A stretch of DNA of 64,000 nt from Chondrocystis sp. NIES-4102 (GTDB taxonomy: Bacteria > Cyanobacteriota > Cyanobacteriia > Cyanobacteriales > Xenococcaceae): NCBI GenBank assembly GCA_002368355.1, contig AP018281.1, forward strand, positions 744,001-808,000, read 5' to 3'. The notes beneath the pieces are model-generated. The model saw only the letters and a program-made list of their open reading frames with translations, did no database searches and was not told the origin of the DNA. The position numbers were made by a program, and so were the translations under genes. Positions 17,187-26,606 of this stretch are shown here, piece after piece; the stretch's first letter is position 1, and each line of letters begins with the position of its first letter.

Positions 17187-18020
17187 ATGGGAGGCACAGT
17201 TAAACAAGAATTTGAATTATCGGGAGTGGGTTTACATTTGGGGGTACATACCACCGTCAAAGTAATACCTGCTAGTCCTTGGGACGGACGCTATTTTGTA
17301 CGGGTAGATCTACCCCAAAAGCCGATAATTCCTGCTCAAATTCAAGCGGTGGGGCAAACAACCCTATCTACAGAATTAGGGGTCAAAGAGGCTAAAGTCC
17401 GAACAGTAGAGCATTTGCTGGCTGCTTTGGTAGCAAGTGGTGTAGATGATGCACGGATTGAAATTGATGGGGAAGAAGTTCCTTTATTAGATGGTTCGGC
17501 TAAAAACTGGTGTGAAGCGATCGCCCTATCTGGAGTTCGGGATCATACTCAGCCTCCCCCAGCCCCCATAATGGTTAAAGAACCTGTTTGGATTCAGGAA
17601 AATGATGCTTTTGTAGCTGCTTTACCTGCTATGGAAACTCGCTTTACCTATGGGATAGATTTTGTGGATTATCAACCTATCGGCAAGCAATGGCACAGTT
17701 GGAATCCTCAGACAGAAGCTTTTACTACGGAAATTGCCCCTGCCCGAACTTTTGGGTTTGCAGAACAAATCGAGCAGTTAAGACAAGCGGGTTTAATTAA
17801 AGGTGGAAATCTTTCAAATGCTTTAGTTTGTAGTCATTTGGATTGGGTAAATCCTCCCCTAAGATTTACGAATGAACCAGCCCGTCATAAACTATTAGAC
17901 TTAGTAGGAGACATAAGTTTATTAGGTCAATTACCGATAGCCCATCTAATTGCTTATAAGGCTAGCCATAAGCTACATATTCAATTAGCCCATAAACTAG
18001 CTAGTCTGTCTGCTAATTAA
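17187..18020 (+). CDS. lpxC: UDP-3-O-acyl-N-acetylglucosamine deacetylase
   Basis: Zinc enzyme that performs the first committed step of lipid A synthesis. 277 residues. The start [17 protein letters not shown] (about 7-23) is family-typical. [34 protein letters not shown] (about 72-105) contains the first zinc histidine. PARTFGF (about 190-196) and [10 protein letters not shown] (about 234-243) supply the remaining zinc ligands and the catalytic His. It starts 22 bases after bamA. Confidence 0.94.
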   Translation: MGGTVKQEFELSGVGLHLGVHTTVKVIPASPWDGRYFVRVDLPQKPIIPAQIQAVGQTTLSTELGVKEAKVRTVEHLLAALVASGVDDARIEIDGEEVPLLDGSAKNWCEAIALSGVRDHTQPPPAPIMVKEPVWIQENDAFVAALPAMETRFTYGIDFVDYQPIGKQWHSWNPQTEAFTTEIAPARTFGFAEQIEQLRQAGLIKGGNLSNALVCSHLDWVNPPLRFTNEPARHKLLDLVGDISLLGQLPIAHLIAYKASHKLHIQLAHKLASLSAN

Positions 18021-18050
18021 TTTCCGTAAGTTTATTAATCTAAATTTCTA

Positions 18051-18536
18051 ATGTCAACTCCTAGTAATTCCATCCTCGAAACTCCCGATCAAGATCTTAA
18101 GACAACTTTTAGCATTCAAGAAATCCATCAATTACTACCTCATCGCTATCCCTTTGCTTTGGTAGATCGCATTATTGATTATGTTCCAGGAAAAAAGGCT
18201 GTAGGTATTAAATGTGTGACTTTTAATGAGCCATTCTTTCCTGGACATATTCCTGATTTTCCCTTGATGCCTGGAGTATTAATGGTCGAAGCAATGGCAC
18301 AAGTGGGAGGTATTATCTTGATGCAGATCCCTGGTATGAGTGGTAAGTTTTTCGCCTTTGCAGGTATTGATAAATTGCGCTTTCGTCGTCCTGTAATTCC
18401 AGGCGATCGCTTGACTTTGACGGTGGAACTTTTATCATTAAAACAAAATCGTATTGCTAAAATGCAGGGTCAAGGCGAAGTGGATGGCGAACTTGCCGTT
18501 AAGGGGGAAATGCTATTTTCTTTAATCGAAAAGTAA
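18051..18536 (+). CDS. fabZ: 3-hydroxyacyl-[ACP] dehydratase FabZ
   Basis: Dehydrates 3-hydroxyacyl-ACP in fatty-acid elongation. 161 residues with a single hot-dog fold. [14 protein letters not shown] is at 28-41, and the active site [23 protein letters not shown] spans 62-84, with catalytic H66 and E80. It lies 30 bases after lpxC and before lpxA, the standard order, which lets fatty-acid and lipid A flux be balanced. Confidence 0.95.
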   Translation: MSTPSNSILETPDQDLKTTFSIQEIHQLLPHRYPFALVDRIIDYVPGKKAVGIKCVTFNEPFFPGHIPDFPLMPGVLMVEAMAQVGGIILMQIPGMSGKFFAFAGIDKLRFRRPVIPGDRLTLTVELLSLKQNRIAKMQGQGEVDGELAVKGEMLFSLIEK

Positions 18537-18639
18537 AATTTCTTCTTACTTCTAACTTGTTGAGGGCGTAATGAAGGAGTAACTGTAAACTTTGATCGCC
18601 CAAATTGATTTCTAACTTCTTACGTATGGAGAAATAACC

Positions 18640-19431
18640 TTGAGCGTCTTGATTCATCCGACTGCTGTTATCTCGAAACACGCCCAACTACATCCAACGG
18701 TAAAAGTAGAACCCTACGCGGTTATCGGTAGCCAGGTTACTATAGGTGCGAATACGGTGGTGGGTAGTCATGCCATTATTGAAGGACTGACAGAAATTGG
18801 GGCTGATAATTCTATTTTTCCTGGTGCAGTTATTGGTCTAGAACCGCAGGATTTAAAATATAAAGGGGCAAACAGTAAAGTTATTATTGGCGATCGCAAT
18901 CGCATCCGTGAATATGTCACTATTAATCGTGCTACCGAGGAAGGATCCGCCACCCAACTCGGTAATGATAATCTTTTGATGGCATATACTCATGTGGGTC
19001 ACAATTGTATCATTGGTAATCAAGTGATTATTGCTAATAATGTGGCGATCGCAGGTCATGTTCATATTGAATCGATGGCTGTTATTAGTGGGGTTTTAGG
19101 TATTCACCAGTTTGTCCACATTGGCTCTATGGCTATGATTGGTGGTATGAGTCGTATTAGCCGTGATGTGCCTCCTTATATGATGGTTGAAGGTAATCCT
19201 GCTAGGGTACGTTCTCTTAATCTGACAGGGTTGAAACGTCGAGGTTTTACCAGTGCCGAAATTCGTGAGTTGAAAAAGGCTTTTAGTTGTTTATATCTTC
19301 AAAATCTACCTTTAACTCAAGCGATCGCTCAATTATCTTTATGGACTGATAATCACCATATTCAACATTTGTTACAGTTTATACAACTTTCTTTGAGTGA
19401 TGGGCGTAGAGGTTTAATTGCAGGTAAATAA
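18640..19431 (+). CDS. lpxA: Acyl-[ACP]-UDP-N-acetylglucosamine O-acyltransferase
   Basis: Transfers the 3-hydroxyacyl chain to UDP-GlcNAc, the first reaction of lipid A synthesis. 263 residues: an N-terminal left-handed beta-helix of hexapeptide repeats (about 1-190) and a C-terminal helical domain. H121 in THVGHNCIIGN matches the catalytic histidine; INRATEEG and GMSRISRDVPPYMMVEGNPARV are conserved. The start is TTG at 18640, eight bases after GGAG, giving SVLIHPTAVIS, the usual N-terminus. No lpxB follows directly. Confidence 0.94.
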   Translation: MSVLIHPTAVISKHAQLHPTVKVEPYAVIGSQVTIGANTVVGSHAIIEGLTEIGADNSIFPGAVIGLEPQDLKYKGANSKVIIGDRNRIREYVTINRATEEGSATQLGNDNLLMAYTHVGHNCIIGNQVIIANNVAIAGHVHIESMAVISGVLGIHQFVHIGSMAMIGGMSRISRDVPPYMMVEGNPARVRSLNLTGLKRRGFTSAEIRELKKAFSCLYLQNLPLTQAIAQLSLWTDNHHIQHLLQFIQLSLSDGRRGLIAGK

Positions 19432-19656
19432 GTAATTCAGGCTACTTTAGTAAACTAGCAAGTAAAATTAAAGATCAGTTGATTATCTAAAACATGGAGT
19501 ATTGATCGAGCATTTTTCTTGACCTTAAGTTTGGGGCAAAATCTTAAAAAAATTCAAATATACCTTTATTTATCAACTAAAAATTAAAAAAACAACTAGC
19601 AACTAATTTTAAGTCTTGCTCGTCTTTGACTTTGTATCATTTTAATTATTATTTAT

Positions 19657-20508
19657 ATGTTTTTAAAACTATTAAACTTGTTCCGTAGTTATTATCGCCG
19701 TTGGGTATATGGTTTGATGGCTGTGATGGTTGCTCTTACTATTACCCTAACTCATGCCTCCCCAAGCTATGGAATCTCTTGGTTGGATTTGGTAATTCAG
19801 GGAATACAAGTAGTTCAGCTTTCTAATATTTCTAATGCCCAAGAAGTAGCTTTAGGTAAAGAAATTAATCAGCAGATAATTAGATCTGGTCAAGCTAAAA
19901 TCTATAATAATCAACCAATTAATGACTATATTAATCAAATAGGACAACGACTAGCACAAACTAGTAAGCGGGCTAATATTCCCTACACCTTCCAAGTAGT
20001 TGATGATGATGGGATCAATGCTTTTGCTACTATGGGTGGGTATGTATATGTCAACAAAGGTTTAATTGCTACAGCCGATAATGAGGCGGAATTGGCTAGT
20101 GTCATTGGACACGAAATAGGTCATATTGCTGCCCGTCATGCAGTTAAACAAATGCGCGAGCGTGCTATTTCCCAAGGTTTAATGTCCGCAGCAGGCTTAA
20201 ATCGTAGTGATGCAGTCAAAATTGGTGTAGAGTTAGCTATTAATCGTCCTAATAGTCGTTCTGATGAATTAGAAGCCGATCGCTTTGGTTTGGAAAATCT
20301 TAAGGGGGCTGGTTATGCTCCTGCGGGAATGTTAGGGTTTATGCAAAAATTACTCAAAGCTGGTGGTTCGACTCCTGGATTTTTAAGTACTCACCCTGCA
20401 ACTTCGGATCGTATTAAGGTTTTACAACAACTTGTTGATCCTGCAACTGCTAATGTCGGTGAGGGTTTGGACAACCAAGCTTATCGTAGTCGTATTGGTT
20501 ATTTATAA
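19657..20508 (+). CDS. M48 family zinc metalloprotease (periplasmic or membrane-anchored)
   Basis: 283 residues. The N-terminus is a signal peptide or anchor (about 15-38, a hydrophobic run ending in SPSYG). The M48 catalytic domain carries the zinc motif HEIGH at 152-156, and the third ligand is in SDELEADRFGLENL (about 206-219). The STHPATSDRIKVLQQL end is shared with BepA/LoiP-like proteases that survey outer-membrane proteins. It directly follows the outer-membrane biogenesis block, which fits a quality-control role; that role is inference. Confidence 0.88.
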   Translation: MFLKLLNLFRSYYRRWVYGLMAVMVALTITLTHASPSYGISWLDLVIQGIQVVQLSNISNAQEVALGKEINQQIIRSGQAKIYNNQPINDYINQIGQRLAQTSKRANIPYTFQVVDDDGINAFATMGGYVYVNKGLIATADNEAELASVIGHEIGHIAARHAVKQMRERAISQGLMSAAGLNRSDAVKIGVELAINRPNSRSDELEADRFGLENLKGAGYAPAGMLGFMQKLLKAGGSTPGFLSTHPATSDRIKVLQQLVDPATANVGEGLDNQAYRSRIGYL

Positions 20509-20544
20509 TTGATTTTTATCCCCTTTAACTTATGTAACAGTTTG

Positions 20545-21192
20545 ATGATTTTAGATGCTTGGGTAGAACTTTTACAGGAACATAAAGCGATCGCAGTAAT
20601 TCGTAGTGCTGAAATTGAGTTAGCTTATCAGATGGCTAAGGCGGTAGCAGCAGGAGGGATTAATTTAATTGAAGTTACTTGGAATAGCGATCGCCCTGGG
20701 GATTTGGTTACTCAATTGAGATCGGAATTACCTGACTGTATTATTGGTGCGGGAACTATTTTAACTTTAGATCAGCTACAATTGGCTTGTTCTGCTGGAG
20801 CGCAATTTGCTTTTTCTCCTCATTTTGATCCACAATTATTAGCTGCATCGATTAATGATTATCATATTCCCTATGTACCTGGGGTTTTATCACCCACAGA
20901 AATAGTTAATGCTTGGCAGCAAGGGGCAAAAGTCGTTAAAATTTTCCCAATTAAGTCTTTAGGTGGGGCAGAATATCTACAGTGTCTTAAATCCCCTCTC
21001 AATCAGATTAATTTTATTCCCACTGGGGGTATTACTATTGATAATGCTCAGGCAATGATTAAAGCAGGAGCGATCGCTGTGGGTATTTCTAGTAATTTGT
21101 TTCCCCATACTGCGATCGCCAATCGAAATTGGTGGGAGATTACCACTAAAACTCAAGATCTAATTAGAAAACTCAATTCTATAGATCCTTAA
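20545..21192 (+). CDS. eda: 2-keto-3-deoxy-6-phosphogluconate aldolase family protein
   Basis: Class I aldolase that cleaves KDPG to pyruvate and glyceraldehyde 3-phosphate in the Entner-Doudoroff route. The ATG at 20545 gives 215 residues. An upstream TTG at 20509 abutting the previous stop would add a hydrophobic 12-residue extension with no family support. AVIRS (about 17-21), LIEVTWNS with the catalytic Glu, GAGTIL, FSPHFDP and VKIFPIKSLGG with the Schiff-base Lys are all present. The C-terminus overlaps the end of the convergent membrane-protein gene by four bases. Confidence 0.9.
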   Translation: MILDAWVELLQEHKAIAVIRSAEIELAYQMAKAVAAGGINLIEVTWNSDRPGDLVTQLRSELPDCIIGAGTILTLDQLQLACSAGAQFAFSPHFDPQLLAASINDYHIPYVPGVLSPTEIVNAWQQGAKVVKIFPIKSLGGAEYLQCLKSPLNQINFIPTGGITIDNAQAMIKAGAIAVGISSNLFPHTAIANRNWWEITTKTQDLIRKLNSIDP

Positions 21193-21506
21193 ATTTCACA
21201 ATCCATACGCCCAAAAACAATTGCATCAAATCCAAATGCCAACATTAAAGGCATAGGTGAGATGAAAAAAACGGTTGAAACTAATGCTGCCATACTCACA
21301 ACCCCTGCCAACATTAACCATTTTTGCTCACAATTACTTAAACCTTTTTCACTTTTAATAATCCTCATAACTTTTTGAGGAATAGGTTCTGGCATGACGC
21401 AATTAGGAGGAAACGCCCAATAATGGTTATAACGTTCTCTAAATAAATCTGTCCAACCATTAAGATCGCACCATTCTTGAATCCATTCGTCATGAAAGTG
21501 TTGCAT
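21189..21506 (-). CDS. Small membrane protein, conserved hypothetical
   Basis: 105 residues. The N-terminal half is soluble and rich in Trp/Tyr (EWIQEWCDLNGWTDLFRERYNHYWAFPPNCVMPEPIP, about 7-43 in two pieces around NGWTDL). Two membrane helices follow (about 62-80 and 82-100). I recognise no named domain. The soluble-plus-hairpin design and the conserved Trp pattern look like a genuine gene. It overlaps eda convergently by four bases. Confidence 0.6.
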   Translation of the reverse strand: MQHFHDEWIQEWCDLNGWTDLFRERYNHYWAFPPNCVMPEPIPQKVMRIIKSEKGLSNCEQKWLMLAGVVSMAALVSTVFFISPMPLMLAFGFDAIVFGRMDCEI

Positions 21507-21742
21507 ATATTTTTGAGTATCGCTGTTGCTAAAAAAAGTTAAATTATTAGTTCATTTATTGCTGTCTTCACAGGTTAACAAAAGCCTGATTTTTTTTAAA
21601 TACTAATCTACTTTTCCTTAACAAACCTTCAATGAAATTAATTCTTAAACATGACACTCTGAGTATAATTACTCAAAGGATCATCTTAAGATCTTATTTA
21701 TTTCTAATAACTTAAGTTTAATTAGTTTTATATAAGCACAAT

Positions 21743-22000
21743 TTATTTTTCCAAACGTACAACATACCACTGTAAATATTTGTCTGCACCAATATCTAAT
21801 TCAAAATAATTATCAACTAGATGTTGCGCCCTATCTTCTACTGTTTCAAATTGTTCTAATTCCCTTGGGATTAATACTTCTTCTAATAATAAAAGATTGA
21901 TTAATTTGGCTTTTAATTCTTCCGCACTCATGAATTGTTCAGCTTGATCTGATTCTAGAACAACATAAGCGTCCTCTTGATACATAATAGGATCTGGCAT
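21743..22000 (-). CDS. CRR7-like protein (chlororespiratory reduction 7 family)
   Basis: An 85-residue acidic soluble protein starting MPDPIMYQEDAYVVLE. It ends DKYLQWYVVRLEK, with FELDIGADKYLQWY as the most family-like segment. This pattern fits the CRR7 family, whose plant member is needed to assemble the chloroplast NDH complex; the cyanobacterial role is less clear. An ATG at 22000 is used in preference to a TTG 15 bases upstream. Divergent from selO with about 70 bases between. Confidence 0.7.
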   Translation of the reverse strand: MPDPIMYQEDAYVVLESDQAEQFMSAEELKAKLINLLLLEEVLIPRELEQFETVEDRAQHLVDNYFELDIGADKYLQWYVVRLEK

Positions 22001-22071
22001 AAATATTCCCAGCAAGCAATTTACAGTAATTTCTTATACATTAATTTTAAAACCAATTTACTATTATTCCT

Positions 22072-23493
22072 ATGACCATCACACCTAATCCCCTCCTAAA
22101 TCTCAAGTATGAACCGATCATGGAGAACTTGGGGGATGATTATTATGATATGGTAACTGCTGCCGAGTTTCCTACGCATTTTTTACGTTTCCGCAACGAT
22201 TTATTATTGCCCCTACTTGGTTTAGAACCTAGCTCAGTTAGCGATGCTGATTTTATTGAAAGTTTTGGTAAATTTCAAGGAATACAGCCTTTTTTGGCGT
22301 TGCGCTATCATGGTTATCAATTTGGTGCTTATAATCCCTTTTTAGGTGACGGTAGAGGGTTTTTATATGCACAGGTTAGGGGGATAGATGGTAATCTTTA
22401 TGACTTGGGAACAAAGGGATCTGGAACTACACCTTATTCTCGTAGTGCTGATGGTAGATTAACCTTAAAAGGAGGGGTTAGGGAGGCTTTAGCATCAGAA
22501 GCTTTACATCAATTAGGGGTTAAAACTTCACGCTGTTTGAGTTTAATTGAGACAGGCGAATCTTTATGGCGCAGTGATGAACCTTCTCCCACTCGTGCTT
22601 CTGTTATGGTGAGGTTAAGTAGTTCTCATATTCGCTTTGGTACATTGGAGAGGCTACATTATCTCAAACGTCGAGATCTTTTGAGTAAGTTAGTAGATAG
22701 TGTTATTGCTGTTTATTATCCTGAAATTCCTGATACAGAGGATAAATATAGCTTGTTTTATGCAGCCTTGGTAGTTAGAGTAGCTCATTTAGTAGCCCAG
22801 TGGATGGCAGCAGGTTTTTGTCATGGGGTACTAAATACTGACAATATGTCTATTACAGGGGAAAGTTTTGATTATGGCCCTTATGCTTTTATCCCTACTT
22901 ATAATAGTCGATTTACGGCTGCTAGTTTTGATTATGGTGGACGTTATAGTTATGGTAATCAACCCTATATTTGTAAGTTTAATTTGGAGAAGTTGCAATT
23001 GCCTTTAGCAATGATTACTGAGTCGGAGAATTTGGAGTTTGGGTTAGCAGAATTTGATGCTAGTTATCAGGAACACTATCAAAAGTTGATGTTGCAAAAA
23101 CTTGGTTTTGATGATTCTCTAACTTTGTATCGCGAACAGTTATTGACTCAAACTATAGAGGTTTTACGAGATACTGACATTAGTTATTCGGGGTTTTTCT
23201 CGGAACTATCTGACGGCTTTAATGATGGGTGGCGAATAGATAGTAGTTTGGTTTTGGAAAATGCTAGTTTTAGACAGCAAATACCAAATAGTTGGTGTGA
23301 GTTATATTATCAATGCCTCAATAGTTTACCCCCAGTAGCCATGTCAGAAATTAGCGATCGCTTGGTTTTAAATAATCCTTCCACTGCCCTGTTGAAACCT
23401 TTAATTGAATCTGTTTGGCAAGCTATTAGTGAAGATAATAATTGGCAACCTTTTAATGATTTGATCACTCAGCTACAAGTGATTAAGGCATAG
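22072..23493 (+). CDS. selO: SelO/YdiU family protein adenylyltransferase (pseudokinase fold)
   Basis: SelO proteins transfer AMP from ATP to protein hydroxyl groups using an inverted kinase fold and take part in redox homeostasis. 473 residues. Family segments seen are [22 protein letters not shown] (about 82-104 in two parts), [15 protein letters not shown] (about 118-132), [12 protein letters not shown] and the active-site [13 protein letters not shown] (about 252-264). FDYGPYAF is the metal-binding motif. There is no selenocysteine; the C-terminus ends normally. Monocistronic. Confidence 0.93.
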   Translation: MTITPNPLLNLKYEPIMENLGDDYYDMVTAAEFPTHFLRFRNDLLLPLLGLEPSSVSDADFIESFGKFQGIQPFLALRYHGYQFGAYNPFLGDGRGFLYAQVRGIDGNLYDLGTKGSGTTPYSRSADGRLTLKGGVREALASEALHQLGVKTSRCLSLIETGESLWRSDEPSPTRASVMVRLSSSHIRFGTLERLHYLKRRDLLSKLVDSVIAVYYPEIPDTEDKYSLFYAALVVRVAHLVAQWMAAGFCHGVLNTDNMSITGESFDYGPYAFIPTYNSRFTAASFDYGGRYSYGNQPYICKFNLEKLQLPLAMITESENLEFGLAEFDASYQEHYQKLMLQKLGFDDSLTLYREQLLTQTIEVLRDTDISYSGFFSELSDGFNDGWRIDSSLVLENASFRQQIPNSWCELYYQCLNSLPPVAMSEISDRLVLNNPSTALLKPLIESVWQAISEDNNWQPFNDLITQLQVIKA

Positions 23494-23625
23494 ATATTCA
23501 TTTATTAGGATTGCAAGATCCATAAGTTTATTTATATGTATAAAAAATAAAAATACTAATTGCTAAAAGAAGATTTAAAATAGAAATCGTTTCACTCTTA
23601 ATAATCATCATTTGAGTTTCGAGGA

Positions 23626-23850
23626 ATGAATTTAAAAGAATTACAAGACTTTGTAGCGGATTTTCAACGTGTTTCTTTTGCCGAAATGCAATTGTATCTT
23701 CAAATTGACGCGGAAACTCTTAAACCCATGCTTAATATGTTGCTTCAAAATGGTACAGTGCAAAAGTCCCCAACAGATGAAAAATGTCTGACTTGTCAAA
23801 AGTGTGAGTCTGAGGAATTGGAGTTTTATGAGTGGGTACAGAGTGTTTAG
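23626..23850 (+). CDS. FeoC-like winged-helix protein with cysteine cluster
   Basis: 74 residues. A winged-helix start (LKELQDFVADFQRVSFAEMQ, ending near 22) is followed by KCLTCQKCESEE (about 47-58), the Cys-x2-Cys-x2-Cys cluster seen in FeoC proteins. FeoC modulates the FeoB ferrous-iron transporter and may sense iron or oxygen through its cluster. No feoA or feoB lies in this window, so the gene is an orphan here. Confidence 0.72.
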   Translation: MNLKELQDFVADFQRVSFAEMQLYLQIDAETLKPMLNMLLQNGTVQKSPTDEKCLTCQKCESEELEFYEWVQSV

Positions 23851-23908
23851 ACGTTAGTTACTTAATTTACTATTAATAGGGGCAAGGTATTCTATATGTG
23901 ATGGATTA

Positions 23909-24711
23909 TCAGTGAGAATTGTCGAAATTATATCTTGCTGATTTGCCAACTTCACCGCTACCTAGATACAATTCCATTAATTGAGCAAATTCCCTAGCTT
24001 TGAATTCGTTAGTAAAGGAAGCGACTTGAATCGATTTGATTTGTTCTATTGTGCGATACTTGCGGAAAGCATCTTTACAATAATTACTACGAACTAAATT
24101 AAGGTTTTCTGGTGTATCATGAATATAAACTGGATACCAAGTATTCTCACCACCAGGATCGCGATCGCCACAAGTGTTTAAGGGAAAATTATAATTATTG
24201 CCTATTATTTCTACTCGTTCTATAAGTGGATTATCTATATTATCTGGCTGTGCTGGTATTATTTCTTGGGTTACTGGTAAATCATCCTGTGCAATCATCT
24301 CAGAAGTTGGTTTTTCTGCATTAATAATTACTTGATGGTTTCTATTACCATTAATTATTATGCCTATAAAGATAAAGAATCCAATCGTACTGCTAATGAG
24401 CCAAACTTTTTTAAGCTCTTGTAAGTTGTGGGATATTGTTTGATTAGGACTTATGATATTGGTTTGTTGTTCCTGATTATCATAGTTAGCTTCAGTTTTA
24501 TTTAAATTATATTCCCTTTTTAAATTTTCAAGTTCTTGTTGTTCTTGTATTAGTGTTTGTAAATGACTTTGAGATATTTTTAAGTTTTTAATTTTTTTTC
24601 TAGTTGTTTTTTCTGTTCGCTACGTTCAATAGGATCTGCGAAATTAGTTTCTATTTCATTTAATTGTTTTTCTAATAATTCGATATCTTGTTGAATTTTA
24701 AATTTTGACAT
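23909..24711 (-). pseudogene. Coiled-coil/TM 'SDPIER' family protein with SPOR-like C-terminus, frameshifted
   Basis: Reads as one 267-residue protein if one base is added in a run of eight A (sense strand) at 24592-24599. As given, the N-terminal frame from ATG 24711 stops after about 40 codons, and the rest continues in another frame down to 23909. The reconstructed protein has an N-terminal coiled coil with the family motif (here ADPIERSEQKKQLEKK), a membrane helix (WLISSTIGFFIFIGIIING) and a C-terminal domain. That domain has CGDRDPGGENTWYPVYI, YCKDAFRKYR and IQVASFTNEFKAREFAQLM, and resembles the SPOR-like domain common at the C-terminus of cyanobacterial envelope proteins. The cause could be sequencing error, true decay or slippage. 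It starts six bases after its paralogue at 24718-25350 ends. Confidence 0.7.
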
Positions 24712-24717
24712 AATTAC

Positions 24718-25350
24718 TTATAATAATTTTAATTTAATTTTCTTCTTCGCTTGCGCGATAGCAGTTCCATTATCAATAGCCGATAACCAAGGAGCAGCTA
24801 TTAAACTACTGGATTTGCTAGTTAAAATACTAATAGATATCATTACCATTAATAAAATAAACAATGGTTTCCACCTTCTTGTATATATATAAGGAAATAT
24901 AAAACTAAATATAGCAAAAACGCAGGATATCCAAATTTCCCTTTTAGATAGATAAACAAAGTGATTTTGCTGTGGCTTGATTATCTTTTCAGGTGCTTCT
25001 TCTGCAGCAAGCAAGGAATCAGAATCATCGGCAATTGTTGGGCAAGATTGCTCGTCCCAATATTCATCATTTGTTGTATAACTAACTTGTTCTGATTGAA
25101 TCTGTTGGGGTGATTCTGGAATAATATCTGGTTGTTGAGCGACTATAAAATCAGTTCTTAAAGATTCTAGTTCCGCCTCCTCTTGTTGAAGTTTTACTAA
25201 ATTATCTTTCGTTTGGTTTAACTTTTTAATCTGCTTTTGTAATAACTTTTTATGTTCGTTACGTTCAATTGGATCGCTGATTGCAGTATCTATCGTTTCT
25301 AATTCTGCTGTGAGTAATTTTAGTTTGTTTTCTAGTTTTAAAATCGACAC
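24718..25350 (-). CDS. Coiled-coil/TM 'SDPIER' family protein with C-terminal membrane hairpin
   Basis: Member of the local paralogue family. The GTG at 25350 gives an N-terminus (SILKLENKLKLL) that aligns with its siblings' MSVLKIARDIKLL. A further 27 upstream codons are possible but lack family support. 210 residues: a coiled coil with ISDPIERNEHKKLLQKQIKK (about 22-41), an acidic Gln/Glu/Ser-rich linker (about 75-135), and two membrane helices (about 145-160 and 165-182) separated by YTRRWKP. Siblings have one helix and an outward globular domain; here the C-terminal part is membrane-embedded plus a basic tail. Function unknown. Confidence 0.65.
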   Translation of the reverse strand: MSILKLENKLKLLTAELETIDTAISDPIERNEHKKLLQKQIKKLNQTKDNLVKLQQEEAELESLRTDFIVAQQPDIIPESPQQIQSEQVSYTTNDEYWDEQSCPTIADDSDSLLAAEEAPEKIIKPQQNHFVYLSKREIWISCVFAIFSFIFPYIYTRRWKPLFILLMVMISISILTSKSSSLIAAPWLSAIDNGTAIAQAKKKIKLKLL

Positions 25351-25543
25351 GAGCTTATATTTATTTAAAATATTATAATTTGATACCTTATTATTGCCAT
25401 TATAAAAATCACATTTAAAGATACAAATCACAAAAAAATAAGATAGCGATCGCTAAGAAAAAAATAATTAGTATATGTAGATATTGCTAATTATTAAAAA
25501 AATGAGGGAATTATAAAAATTATAGTCGTTCTCTAAATTACTA

Positions 25544-26605
25544 ATGAAGGCAAAATTTATTTTCTCTATAACAACATCGCTTTTTATTTTTTTTATAGCA
25601 AATTTGAGTAATTCAACAAGAGAAATTGAAAATTTTAACTACAACCAATCTAACATTGATAGTCATTTAATCAACAAAAAACAAACGCAACAAGTTAAAC
25701 CAGAAACTTTAGTAAAAGATTTTAAAAATGAGACAAGACTAAAAAAGATGGTTAAGATCCAAAATATACCAATAGCACCTCAAGAATCAGAGGAACAGCA
25801 AATATTTCATCAAATTCTTGAAAAAATAATTAATCGTAATATTGCCAATAAGTCTATGGGAGAAATTATGCAAGCTGTTGCTGAAAGTTTTCTTGGTGCT
25901 AAGTATACTGCTGGCTTATTAGATCAGCATGAGCAAGAAACTTTAATAATCTCTCTTGAACAATTTGATTGTTTATTGTTCGTTGAAACTGTATTAGCAC
26001 TTTCTCGTAACATTGCTTTACAAGACTATAGCTATCAAAATTTTGAACAGCATATCATTGATCAAAGATATTGGAATGGCACTCTAAATGGGTATTGCAG
26101 TCGTTTACATTATTTTTCTGAATGGATTTATGATAATCAAAAAAGACAAAATATTAAAGATATTTCTGCTTCTCTTGGTGGCGTATTGCAGTCTAAAAAG
26201 CTTGACTTTATGAGTAAGCATCGTAATTTATATCCACGTTTAATTACTAATAATGCTAACTATCAATGTATTGTTGAAATGGAATCAAATTTAACAAAAG
26301 AAAATATTCCAACCTACTATATTTCTAAACAACATATTAAAAATATTTATAAGCAGTTACAACCAGGAGATATAATTGGTGTTACTACTAATATTACTGG
26401 TCTTGATGTTACTCATACAGGTTTAGTCTATTATACTCCTAATGGTACAATTGGACTGATCCATGCTTCTCCTATTGGTAAAGTTACAATTGCACCTGAT
26501 CTACAAGATTATGTTGAAAAAGTCCTAAATTCTACAGGTATTGTAGTGGCTAGAGTAATAGATCCAAGATCTAATCACTTAAATCAAGACAGCAATTTTC
26601 ATTGA
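25544..26605 (+). CDS. DUF1460 / N-acetylmuramoyl-L-alanine amidase-like secreted protein
   Basis: 353 residues with an N-terminal signal peptide or anchor (about 4-22). The body matches the DUF1460 family, an NlpC/P60-type cysteine-peptidase fold thought to act on peptidoglycan: FLGAKYTAGLLD (about 116-127), LEQFDCLLFVETVLAL with the catalytic Cys at 143, and a late His in DVTHTGLVYY (about residue 287). LQPGDIIGVTT marks the core strand. It is the only rightward gene among five leftward 'SDPIER' paralogues and its stop is one base from the next convergent stop. This suggests the group acts at the cell wall. Confidence 0.8.
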   Translation: MKAKFIFSITTSLFIFFIANLSNSTREIENFNYNQSNIDSHLINKKQTQQVKPETLVKDFKNETRLKKMVKIQNIPIAPQESEEQQIFHQILEKIINRNIANKSMGEIMQAVAESFLGAKYTAGLLDQHEQETLIISLEQFDCLLFVETVLALSRNIALQDYSYQNFEQHIIDQRYWNGTLNGYCSRLHYFSEWIYDNQKRQNIKDISASLGGVLQSKKLDFMSKHRNLYPRLITNNANYQCIVEMESNLTKENIPTYYISKQHIKNIYKQLQPGDIIGVTTNITGLDVTHTGLVYYTPNGTIGLIHASPIGKVTIAPDLQDYVEKVLNSTGIVVARVIDPRSNHLNQDSNFH

Positions 26606-26606
26606 T

